NCBI GenBank assembly: GCA_023055505.1
Contig: JALIRH010000006.1
Span: 25,083,105-25,147,104 of the forward strand
DNA: 64,000 nt
Direction: 5' to 3'
Source of the DNA: Callipepla californica brunnescens
Lineage: Eukaryota > Chordata > Aves > Galliformes > Odontophoridae
Below the pieces are notes generated by a model that saw nothing but the letters and a program-made list of their open reading frames with translations, was not told the origin of the DNA and searched no databases. Positions 1 to 10,852 of the stretch are shown here, one piece after another. Every line of letters begins with the position of its first letter. The stretch's first letter is position 1. Position numbers and translations under genes: made by a program.

Positions 1-204
1 CCTACTACCTTTCTAGGAAGCCTGCCCTAGCGTTTATCTTTCACGGTGGTCAGAGTAGACATTTTTTGTATGCTTAAAAGGAATTTCTTTTATTTCATTG
101 TGTTGATTGCCTCATGTCTTTTTGCTGAGGCATCACTGAAAAACAGTCTCCATTTTCTCTACTCAACCCCCATCATGTATACATATATACACATAAAATC
201 CTTC

Positions 205-1620
205 TGAGTCTTTTCTCCAAGTTAAACAGTCCCAACTCGTTCAGTCTCTTCCTAAACTACAGACGTTCAAATCACTTGGAACATCCAATCATCATGACCT
301 CTGTACTTACTCCAGCATGTCCACGTCTGTTCAGCACTGGAGAATCCAAAAGTGGACACAGCATTCCAAAGCGCGTCTCACCAGTGCTGAAGAGGGGAAA
401 GATCACTCCATGTTCTAACAGGAGCACTCTGACTAATATAGTCAGAAAGGTTATTGGCCACCTTTGCCACAAGGGTGCATTACTGCCTCCCATCGAAATT
501 CTCATCCTACAGGAGCAGTTGTTCTTTCCTGCAAAGTCGATTTACAGCTGAGTAGGTCCCAGTATATGCTAATGTACAAGCATTGTTCTTCCCCAGATGC
601 AGAACTTTGTTTTTCCCTGTTGAACTTACTGACTTTCATCGTAGCCCTTTTCTCCAGCCTGTCAAGGTACCACAAATGATAGCATAACTATCTGGTGTAT
701 CATCCACTTTCCTATCATTCACAAGCTAGCTGAGCATGCATTCTGCTCCATTATCCACGTAATTAAAAAAGATATTAAAGAGTATTGACCCCAGTATGAA
801 GGCCTGGGGTGTCCCACCACTACTGACTACATTGCAGCTGGTCTTTATGCATCTAATCATAACATTTTGAGGACAGCTGTTCAGTTTCCTGTCTAGCATG
901 CTCTAACTTTCTATCCCATACTTAAACATTTTCACTATGACAATGTTATGTGAGAAAGAGTTGAAAGCCTTGCTAAAAATGAGAAATATATTTATGCTCC
1001 CCCTTTATCAAGAAAAACTATCATTTAAATGTAGGCTATCAGCTTGGCTATCTGTCATTTTCACCTCCACAAAACCATATTGACTACTCTAATAAGAGTC
1101 ATCTTCTCCTTCATAGGTTGAGAAGCTTTTTCCAGAATTATTTGCTCCATCACCTTCCCAGCATTTCAGGTGAGGTTGATCAGCCCATAGTCTTCTTGCC
1201 CTTGTTGAAAGGAAGAGTGGCATTTGACCTCATGATCCTGTTTGATTACTGTGCTTAAAGTGAATCAGAATTCACCATTTGCAAATATTATCTTCCCTCA
1301 TGGGCTCTTCAGTTGCCTGCTTCAGGAAGTTAACCACAGTGCACTCCAGCAAACTCCTGGATTTCTTGTGCCCTACTATGATGTCTCCCAGCAGATATCA
1401 TAGTTCATACCCTTCCCATGGGGCCAAAGATTTTTTTGTCATCCCTGATGTTATGTGCACTGTAGCCCCCCTCCTGCAGGAGCTCTACTCTGTGACAAAG
1501 ATCCTTATTCAGTACAATCCTCCTGCCACTAAGAACAATATCACTTCCAGCCTCATTGACATATCCCTTCACCTTTTGGTTGACAGAGCTGCATCCTCTT
1601 TCCAGGGTTCAGTCTGAGTT
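205..1620 (-). mobile_element. Old CR1 LINE relic, ORF2 region
   Basis: A decayed copy of CR1 ORF2 lies on the minus strand. Seen directly: 769-818 is clearly alignable to the intact CR1 at 43925-43973 (both run AAAGATATTAAA, then a CCCCA-containing stretch, then a GG-rich run and GACACC or GTCCCAC). The stretch at about 212-255 matches the CR1 segment around 43360-43400. The order of matching blocks is the same as in the intact element, so the 3' part is at low coordinates and the endonuclease part near 1270-1620. No long open frame survives. The divergence is far greater than among the array copies at 43-64 kb, so this is an older, independent insertion. Ends are approximate. Confidence 0.75.
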
Positions 1621-1929
1621 GGTGCCAAAGGAAACTACATGACTTGCTACCTCATGGCAAGTAATCACCATTACTGGGCACACATACATCATCCCCAATT
1701 GAGTTAGACTGCAATAGCGCTGTTTGTCTAGCCATCCATTTGTTTAATTTACTTGTCAGTTCTCTTCAAAACCTTGCAAGGAATTAAGAAAACACAGAAT
1801 ACAAAGCCAAACATATTCAAAGCAATTTCCTTCTTTAGAGTTGAGTCACTAAACAGGAAATGGTACTCCCTCAAAAGCTTCGTTTCAAAGGACAGTGCTA
1901 GAGGTTGATGTAGGAATTGTAATCACATC
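1621..1929. other. Non-coding spacer
   Basis: No gene or clear repeat seen. It separates the CR1 relic from the hAT element and may include the eroded 5' end of the CR1. Confidence 0.5.
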
Positions 1930-1937
1930 ATAAGACT
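1930..1937. repeat. Left target-site duplication of hAT element
   Basis: ATAAGACT here against ATAAGAGA at 3687-3694: the first six of eight bases agree. An 8-bp duplication is the length expected for hAT transposons. The mismatches fit an old insertion. Confidence 0.5.
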
Positions 1938-2002
1938 TGGGTGTCCAACCTTTTGGCTTGCTCACTGAGTGAGGAACTGCCTAACAGCACATCTACAAAT
2001 GT

Positions 2003-2858
2003 TGTTCCAAAAGTAGTGCCTCCTAATTATTCTCATTGAAAGTACAGCAGATACAAAGAGCAACAATAACACTACTTAATAGAGCAAACCCTCAGCTACA
2101 AAGCACTCCTCACCACAGTCACCACCACTGACTACATATTTTCAGCGATGATGATCAAGAGCCTGCATACAGCTTGTGCAACTATTTGCACCAGCAAAGG
2201 CAACTTGGTGTTGATGCAGCTGGAGCACACCACCCACCACCTCACTGTGCCCATTTCCACTGTTTGCTACGCAAGCAGTGATAAAGGGAAATTTTTTTCC
2301 ACATGGAAGAATTCAATGATACGCTTTTGCTTCATATGTACTTCCACGTTAGACACCACTCTGCTAGAACACACTTTTCCTCCCATCTGTCATACAGTGC
2401 AACACAATGGAAAGTGCAGCAATGACAGCATGGTAGCAAAGTCCTAGGCTGCAGCAAGTGAGGGTATATGCAAATTCAGCAGCTACAAAAACAAAAATAT
2501 AATTAAATAAATAATTAAATAAAAAGCTGCTCACCTTTAGGAAGCCTCAGGTATAAAAGGACCACAAACAAGATACTCTTGCCTTGACTGCCAACCCTTA
2601 AATAAGGTCTGGGAAGAGGTGGATCCTGGCTCCATCCCTTCTGGTCACTCAGGTAAACTGCTTGCACATGAGCTCCCCTGGGTTGGTCCTGCCTTCACAG
2701 CAGGTGCTTAATCACTGTTTCGGACTCTGAATTAGCATTTCTGCTACATACAGCAACAAAAAAAGGTACAACTTCTGCTGCCATACCACCACCATCTGCT
2801 GCTGACATCATGGGCTAATGTAATAAAATAGGAGGTATTACTTTCAGACTAGCCCTTA
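2003..2858 (-). mobile_element. Galluhop-type mariner remnant, nested in hAT
   Basis: The inverted ends share a core: AAAGTAGTGCCTCCTA on the left (from about 2010) and, read on the minus strand, AAAGTAATACCTCCTA on the right (ending near 2846). Between them the minus strand carries recognisable but broken mariner transposase sequence at about 2240-2400: the segment covering the protein start and the helix-turn-helix region, with frame-breaking changes. The rest of the transposase is missing, so the element is dead. It is itself interrupted by another repeat at about 2480-2750. Confidence 0.7.
2585..2735 (+). repeat. Dispersed repeat, copy A (unnamed family)
   Basis: Shares an ordered series of blocks with 35592-35745: AACCCTTAAATAAGGT, a GGGAGGGG-like run, a CCACCCCTTC-like block, a CTCAGGTGAATT-like block with TTGCAC, and AGGTGCTNAATCACTG. 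Here it sits inside the mariner, so it inserted after it. It may be part of an LTR or a short interspersed element, but I do not recognise the family. Confidence 0.6.
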
Positions 2859-3686
2859 TAAAATATACAATATAGTTAAGATATACAAGTAACAAAACTC
2901 ATTTTAATTGTTATTTTTTTTTTTATTCAAATATATAAAAAAGAAAGCAACAAAGACATAAAATTAGCAGGATATTTGACCTTGCTTTTACAAAAGTATC
3001 GCATCAGGCTGGTTTGATGGAAATGATTGTTATTCTTAATGAGTTCTTAACGTGTTTTTAAGGCATCCATCAAAGATTTTTGATGAAATTTTACTCTTCC
3101 TGTGCTTCATCTTTGAAAAGAGTTGTTCACAAATGTGCATAGTGCCAAAAACAACGACATGAATAAGGTGTGATTGTGAAGTAAGGCATATTTCTCTCTG
3201 GTATGAGAGCACTTATAGAAGTTTGGTAAAGAGAAATGATCAAATTTTAGATTGCAACTCTGTGCATTCCATTTTAAAATTCACAAGTTTATGTTGACTG
3301 AAAATGAAGTCACAAATAAACAAACAAAAAAACCCATGATTTCTTTTCAGACTTGAAACCTATTCTCAAATTTCTTTATCAAAACAGAAAGTATGACTGT
3401 ATATTTTCTGCTATTCACAGGATGTGTTTAGCCAGTGTATCAAAATCCATAAATTTATTTGTCTTATCTTGATCTAGCTCTGCCACTGTTTCAACCCAGA
3501 CAGGTTTAATTAGGCATTGATGTTCACTTGGTGCAGAGTGATGGTTACACACCTTGGGCTGGGCCAGGCCATGTGAGACAGAGCGCAGGATGTGGAGTGC
3601 TTGATGGCGCAGGACAAGGTGTAGCTGCAGTGCAAGCTGTGCTGGGACAATTGTGGCCCATGGGCTGAAGGTTGGACATCCCTATA

Positions 3687-3694
3687 ATAAGAGA
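3687..3694. repeat. Right target-site duplication of hAT element
   Basis: ATAAGAGA, pairing with ATAAGACT at 1930-1937 (six identical leading bases). Confidence 0.5.
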
Positions 3695-6600
3695 TCAATC
3701 AAATAATAAAATAAAAGTGAATCTTGAAATGGTTTCATATTTTATTGGTAAAAAAAACACATATACAAGTATCTCAGCATATCTCACTGGATTTCTTAAA
3801 TATTTCTTTGCCTATGTTCAGTTGCAGTTATTTGACTTCCCTACAACCTCTGCTTTGTTAATTTTCAAATTTCTCATTAGGATCAATAGTCTGTCACTGA
3901 TTTATGTGAACATTCTGGATTCAGCAAGATAAGAGAAAAATGTATTTATATATAAGAAGATGTGTGGAAATAGCAGAAAACTAGTCCAAAGGATATAGGA
4001 AGATCTTAGTCTAGACAAAGTCAAATGAGCCTAGGAATCCCTTGACTTGAACACAGGGCTAGCATCAAAAGAAGTGAGAAGCCAGAAGTCTTTAAAGGAA
4101 ACAGTCAAGAGGCTAGCACAAGAACAGATGTGGAGAATCGTTCTAGAGAGCGTGGCCCTGAGTGTAGAAAACATCGTAGGTATCAAAATATTGGCTATTT
4201 TTACAATGCACATCCTTCACAAATAAACAGAATTATATTTACACTGCACTTTACTAAACTGAAGCAAATCTGGGAAATGGTAAATGTAACGTGATTGCCA
4301 AATGCATGTATGTTATGCCTTTTAAAGTGCCTGAAGATGTCCAGTCAGCTTACTAGCCACTGCTCCAAAAAGACACAGGTCTTATTGCCAGCCCCACCCT
4401 AGGTCTCCCAGGTACCATAGTGCATCTCAAATGACATCATTTTTGTTTAGGCAAATGAACCTAAGATGTGTGGACAGAATGTGTATAATTTGTATAATCT
4501 TGTCCCACTTGTCATTGCCAGCTAGAGTTAGCTATTTTGCAATCATATTTATTTTCCCACATTCCTCATCTTTAATGATTGGTTGGGATATAATAAACAG
4601 TTTTCAAAGAGAAATCCAGAAGGAGAGAGAGGCATCATAAATCATCCCAGATAAAAAAAGAATAACCTGGTGATTCAGAAAACCCAGCGAGTCCTAAGAT
4701 TTCTAATCACAAGCCAAGTGCTCCTGGCTACAGAGGTGATCTCAGACACTTCCATCCTTCTTTATGGGCTATTAGATAATGCTCCTCATTGTATTTAATA
4801 AAATATTTTGAAGCACTGGAAGGAATAGTCTTCCCATGCACCTACCTTTTCTGAAACCAGATTGCAAACAACAGTTAATATTTAACTACCTATTCATGCC
4901 AGGGTTAAAAATAGCCTGAATTTAGACCATGCACATCCGATAGACAGAATAATTTCAGATAAATTTTAGTGGAAAAAGTGTGGAATATTTTCTATGCAAA
5001 GAAAATTGGACAGACCGGGGCTGTTCTGCTTGAATAACAGACCACAGAAACAGTAATAAATGTCTCTAAAAACATGGAATAGGAAGAAGAATGTGGGTAG
5101 GAATAACAGATAATGGATTCTTCCACTTCATGAACTATGAAATAAAAGTACTGGTTGGCAAGACCAAAGTACATTGAGATGAGGTTCTTCATTCAAGACA
5201 CATCATGCAAGGCACATGCAAGCTATGTGAATCCTTTTAAAAAGGTGTTTCAGGAGATTAAATATTATATTGTGTGAAAAGTGGTCAGAAATCCTCATGG
5301 TACAATTACTAATGAATATTAATTACACAGTTAAATTGCACATAACTGATGGTAACTTGCATTTGGACAGAAAATTTTGGTAAGTGTTTGGCCTTAAGCA
5401 AAAATAACTCTTAATAATTCACTACTGTCTACTCTCAGACAGAAGCTCCTGGCCTGGAGAGGGCATTGGTCTGTCTGGTGTGGTCATTCTCACATCCTTC
5501 ATATGCGTGAAGTATAGCTGCACTTTGCACTTTGCAATGAGTCTGCTTCCAAACACTGAACCCTAAGCTGACATCTGTCTCTGCAATTTTGAGCAGAAAC
5601 ACCATCCTGAAGTTCCAAATCTTCTTCTGAATCTTGTTCATATATTCCCAGCATTATCTGATGAAAAGAATAATAAAAAAGAAAACTTCATTTTAAAAGT
5701 CCCAACCAGTTCCTCTGTTATCCAAACCAAAACTCTACACTTTCCTGAGGCTTCCCTGCCAGAACCACAAGATGACTGGCGCTTTCTATAGGCTGAGGCA
5801 CTGGGAAAATGCAATACATATCTAAAGAAAACAGATTGCCTGTCCTTACTGCAATGATTTTAAGGCTCAGTGCTCCACAGGGGAGAGATAGAAGACAGCC
5901 AGGAAAGACATCGTGAAAATAGACTATGAGCTTATAAATCACCAGTGCACTTCAAACCCGGAAGCTAGAAAGATGACGTCTATTTTTGAAGATTAACTAC
6001 GATACATGCTAAAGCAAAGCAAGCAGATCTTTCTATATCAATAAAATGCAGAATACTCTGGGGAAAGGAAAGGAACCTTACTTCTGCCTCCAGTGGAAAA
6101 AAAAAAAAAGCTTTACTGAGACAGACACGGGAATGGGTTATTTTTGCCCTATACTGAAACATAACCTCTGGACCATAGGTGGAAGGAGGGCTGGGGAACT
6201 TGCCTACAATTCAATATAGTATGGAAAAAATATACATTCTTATGATGATTTTCTAACACCAAAGAATTTGTCTATTTTAATAAGCCCAGAGAACCTAGGT
6301 GTCTGGTGATTTCTTGTCATAAATCAAGAGCTCGTTAAAAAAAAAAAAAGTATGAAAGGAAGGCAAAGATTCTGGCAGGAGTCTTGAGAAAACAACTGAA
6401 AAGCATTTTTGAAGTTTCATTCATTTTCGTGCAATATGTGTAAAGGCCACAGCTCTAAGTACTAGTAGTTCTGAAGGCTGCCAGCTAAGTAACTAAAAGC
6501 TCCTAAACCTGCCGAATTTTAGACCATGGATTTAGTTTTCTGCCTTAGTCTGGATATTGCCTGTGTAGAGTGAAGTGCAAAGCTGTGGTTGTGGGAGGGA

Positions 6601-7007
6601 GGTACAGAAAGTCAGGCTACCTGACCAACAGGAAATTCAAAGTGCATCAATTGTATGAGTCCAAAGAGCTGTTGAAAAGTAAGATAAGGTTCAGAAGGGG
6701 ATTACTGTGTCCTAAATGTGATATTTTTATTGAGAGGGCAGTGCTTAAATTACATTTTTATGAGCCAGCGTGGCATACCATCACTTTTTCATTTTACTGG
6801 GAAGCTTGCTGGGACTTCTCTGGTTCACAGCTGCAGAATGGATTAATTTTATCCTCCCTTGAATTAGACCTTCAGTCCCACTGTAGCTTCTAACTTGGAA
6901 ACAGTGAACAAGGATACTACAAGACCTAAATGATTGCGTCATCAGATTAGAAGAAAAATGGGAACAAAAATGGATTGAACATAGTGTTCAACTATGACTT
7001 GATTCAG
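3695..7007. other. Non-coding stretch
   Basis: AT-rich DNA with short open frames only. None of them has codon structure, splice context or recognisable protein similarity. Short A-runs occur at about 6100-6112 and 6336-6348. Nothing else can be supported. Confidence 0.5.
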
Positions 7008-7150
7008 CAAAAGATATTTATGCACATGCTAGGCTTAAGCATGCCAGTTTGGTGAAGCAGTAAAGTATGTTCCTGGGCTTAATTGAAGTTAATGGAACTT
7101 ACACAGGTTCTGATGGTACTCACATGCTTCACTGCTTCATTAAGTGAGAA
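7008..7150. repeat. Ancient palindromic interspersed repeat relic
   Basis: Contains loosely palindromic blocks: GCACATGCTAGGCTTAAGCATG, written here in two parts (GCACATGCTA, GGCTTAAGCATG), then ATTGAAGTTAATGGAACTTACACA, and ACTCACATGCTTCACTGC near 7119-7136. This layout (AAGCATG, CATTGACTTCAATGG, ACTCACATGCTTA) is one I associate with old sauropsid short repeats. The similarity is judged by eye. Confidence 0.4.
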
Positions 7151-10100
7151 TACAAATATTATAGGGCGAGGTTTATCCTCAGAGAATTCCACCTAAATAT
7201 AGAGTGACATAAACCTATAAATCACATTAAGGATATTTACTATTAAAATGCGTGAACAAGAATGTGCTAAGGGAAATGCAGATTGCGTTAGAGCTAAGCC
7301 TCAGGATAGCACTTTGTTTTACAAGATATCTGAGACATAAGACTTGTTTAAAGTGTAAAATCAGAAGTAACAACAATGAAACCAAGACCAATGCAGCTGA
7401 GATTAACATTAAACCCCAGAGAAAAAGCATGGGGGAGGGGGAGAAAAATGGAGAACAGGTCCCCAGAGAACTTGAGAAATGATGATAGGTTAGGCAATAT
7501 AGCTCTACTTCCAAAAGCCAGGCTTAATCCTCACTCAGGAGTAGACATAGTGCCACGTATATAATCTATCCCTTAGCGAGAATCAAAAGGATCAAAAGCA
7601 TCACACAGATATTTTAAGGGAAAGGTCATATTCCCATCGAGGACTAATGACTATATCCCTTTCTTCAAGCATGGAGATTTCTGGTAAGGGAAGTAAAACT
7701 GCAGTGTTTCCAGTGTTAACTCTGGCTGTAGGGTGTCTGCTGTCACATCAGCTTCTTGAACCCTTCCCCTTTACTCCACACTGCCCTCATGCTGGGAGCT
7801 TGCAGCTCCCTGCGTTTCTCCTACAGCTTTTCCATACCTTTCAGCAAAGGGATTTCTTTAACAAAACTGAGCTCTGTGATCAGATCACCCCAAGCCACTG
7901 CTATGTCTCAAAACTACCAAAGCCTTTGTGGTTACAGAATAATTGTAAAGAGCTGCTATAATTTAAGAGTAGGGATTTTTTTTTCCACTGTAGTGGTTCA
8001 ATGTGTGTTGTGTGCACACATGTGCTTCAGCACAGATGGAGATTCAAATGAATATCAGACCCTTTGGTGTGAGTTCAAATTTCCTGAAGGTGTTGGAATG
8101 TCTGTAAAACATCAGATGCCTTTTGGATTGTTTTCTTATAAATACATTTTAATTCTCTGCTGATTTGACATTTCACTTTATTTAGAGAAAATGGGGGATA
8201 GAATGACAATATATTGAAAAATGTCGTTACAGAAAAAAAAGAAAAAAAAAAAAAAGGAGGAAAAAGGAAAGAGAAGGAGCTTGTATGTCCCTGGCAGCTA
8301 CCTGCCTTTCTACAAAGCCACCTATGATTCTTCTACAACCACAAACAAGCCAGGTTTTCTTTGTGCTCAGTCCAGAAAGGAAGTTCAAAATATGTACATC
8401 TACTCCAAAACTATTAATCTTTTTTACAAGATTATTGAGGGGAGTAGAAAACCATTATCATCTTTCCTAAAATAAGTTTTCACAAAAGCTTCAGGGATCC
8501 TTAAAGTAAAGGTTTAATTCATTCTTTTTTCTCTCCTAGATCTTTTCCTTCTAAAAAAATAATTACTTTATGACAGATTTACTTTTGTATTAATTGTATC
8601 TTCTGGAAAAAATAAAAAATAAAAACAAAAAGAGAGGGAAAAAAAAAAAGGAAATATTATTTCCCAGCCTATTGTTTTTAGTACCATGCAGAGGTGGCCT
8701 TACTTTCAACTTACTACTCAAGCCCCATAGATGCACACCTCAATGGCCAAAGGATGCATTGTATGAAACAGTTTCTAAATGGTCACTGACATACAAATAA
8801 ATAAATATGTAATGAAAAACAAGAAATCCTAAGCCATTAGTTTTTTTCAAAATAGTTTCAGTTGCACATTGAAAATAACATAAAGCGAAACAGCAACAGA
8901 AATCAGACTTGAGCTTCTAAACAAATGTCATCACTGCTTAGACTTCAGTGAGGGTGTTAATTATTATCACAAAGTGAAGAAACCACAGAATTGTTGGACC
9001 AAACACACGTTTCATGTGGAGAAAGTAGTACAAACAAACCAAAAACATACATCATTTTCCACAGAGTTCAGAAAAGATCCATCTATTTATTCAACAAGCC
9101 TTAGGGATCCTCCTCCTGTACAAACGATCTAACCTACTGCAATGCAACTTGCATCCCAAGGCTATTACAGCCTCCCATATGCCTGTGATTTATTTACAAT
9201 CTCAGCTATGAGATTACAACTGGAATTATTCTGAGTGCTGTTAAGAAAGAAAATAAAAATCTGTTTAGCTGTATTATGATAGTAATATGGGAGGAGCAGC
9301 CTTATCCCATGTGCTCACATTTGCAATTTTGTAAGTCACATAAATTAAACGTAAGAAACACAGTCATTCTGCCTGGTTATGTGATATGGGATAAAACTAC
9401 AGAAAAGAGTGTATATGCCATACCATACAGTTGAGCCATAGATCTGGTGAAAAACGTGGAGTTCTCAGTACAATTACACAAAAAGGAACAACGACACATA
9501 AAGTTCAAAACTTGTCTCAGAGAAAGACCACTACCAGGGACTGGTAAAGCACAGGGAAAAGCAGTAGAAAGCCCACATTAAGCAGGTTTTGAAGAATGTA
9601 GGTATCATCTTTCCCTCTTCTATTTCAAGGTGATTTGTGATCTGAATCTAGATAAAATATAGCATATCCTAGTCTGTACTTAATGCTTCGTATTTATGGA
9701 AAGAGCTGGCAATAAAATTACATATAACATGAAGGGGAAAATAGAGATCACACAGTTCACTGATCTTCACTCTCATAATTAGAAGGACAGATCATTTCCT
9801 GGTATGAACTCATCGGCATGGGCAATATTTAGAGCATCTCCTCGCTATGTACCGATATCATTTAGGATAAAAAAAGCTATGCTGACAAATGATTAGATTA
9901 TGGCCCTATTACTGTAATTCCCCAAATTATCATCTGACTGTCAGATCTTCTTTTGGACTGAACACAGGCAGCATTTTATAGGTATCAACAATGGCTGTAC
10001 AGTGGTTTAAAAAGACAAAATACAGGTTGAGTGAAGGCAAAAGAAAATTTGCAAGTGTCTTACAAAGGTGATCGAACAAATTCCCCAGAAGTGAAGATTT

Positions 10101-10392
10101 AAGTCAGTCATAATGAACCCTTGAAAATTCCTAGCAACACAAGACTAAAACTGACTGAGTACAATTGATTTGGTTAAAGTAGTCTTGAACTGTGGTCAAG
10201 CAACATTTACGGGTTGAGACACCTTACGTAGATGAACTTAAAACAGATTTAATATGGTCTATATTTTCAACTGATCTAAACCAATTCAATTCCTGTATTT
10301 TTAGCTGACACATAAATTAATTCTTTAAAAATGCCTCATACTTAAAAATTTGCAAGCAAGCCAATGCTGCACAAACCACACCTTTTCTTGAA
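7151..10392. other. Non-coding stretch
   Basis: No supported gene. Includes an A/G-rich low-complexity patch at about 8227-8280 and A-rich runs at about 8605-8650. The stretch just before 10393 lies downstream of the candidate terminal exon read on the minus strand. Confidence 0.5.
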
Positions 10393-10421
10393 TTTATTGC
10401 CATCTTTTTAGAAAGTTTATT
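10393..10421 (-). promoter_or_regulatory. Two candidate polyadenylation signals
   Basis: On the minus strand AATAAA occurs at 10416-10421 and again at 10393-10398. That is about 256 and 279 bases downstream of the stop codon of the exon at 10677-10852. The spacing suits a short 3' untranslated region, but AATAAA is common in AT-rich DNA, so this is supporting evidence only. Confidence 0.4.
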
Positions 10422-10676
10422 TAAAAGAATATAACCCAAATATGTGCTTTGCTATGAAATGTACTTTTCAAGTTCATTTTGCCAGAGAAAATACTCATTT
10501 TCCAGAATGGCATATTTCATTTGCTACCAAAGAGGACTGACTGTAACATAAAGCTAGTGGCTCCTTTAGAAGAAAAAGAAACAATTTGACACGGTAGGTC
10601 TGGTATCCTTCTGCAATATCAAATGAAGCCCTACATTTTCAAATTGATGCATGGGAATTTAACCACGTGGTGCCCA

Positions 10677-10852
10677 TTAAAGAAAATGCCAGTTCTCATA
10701 GTTTATGAGGTCACCAGAAGTCCTTGATGGAATTACACCCCCATCCTGCACGGCTGATTCTCTTGTATTACAGACAGAGTCTGAACCAACGCTCGTAAAG
10801 TCAACAAAAGAATCTGCAGTCTTTTCAGTCACGTTTGGATCAAGTATTTCCA
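10677..10852 (-). CDS. Candidate terminal coding exon, gene unidentified
   Basis: On the minus strand a strong 3' splice site (TTTCTCTTTTTCCAG) ends at 10853. It is followed by two bases that complete a split codon and 58 open codons including the stop TAA at 10677-10679. The peptide begins EILDPNVTEKTADSFVDF and ends SGDLINYENWHFL. It is acidic, rich in Ser and Thr, with one Cys and no membrane segment, as in the cytoplasmic tail of a membrane or signalling protein. Two AATAAA signals follow within 280 bases. I do not recognise the protein. Upstream exons would lie at higher coordinates. The splice site, composition and poly(A) context together favour a real exon over a chance frame, but no homology can be checked here. 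Confidence 0.45.

Larger units (their letters stand above)
1938..3686. mobile_element. hAT (Charlie-type) DNA transposon with nested mariner
   Basis: The ends are inverted repeats: GGTGTCCAACCTTTTGG near 1940 on the left, and the reverse complement reading GGATGTCCAACCTTCAG at about 3668-3685 on the right. GTCCAACCTT is a typical terminus of Charlie-like hAT elements. Near-matching 8-bp flanks support the boundaries. A mariner remnant occupies about 2003-2858, and this hAT-plus-mariner arrangement is the one named Charlie-Galluhop in chicken repeat libraries. No transposase frame remains, so it is non-autonomous. The name is from memory of the family and should be confirmed against a repeat library. 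Confidence 0.7.

Noticed and set aside
7647..8163. Overlapping plus-strand frames of 104 and 135 codons
   Set aside because: Two frames open over the same DNA, with no splice or family evidence. Consistent with chance.
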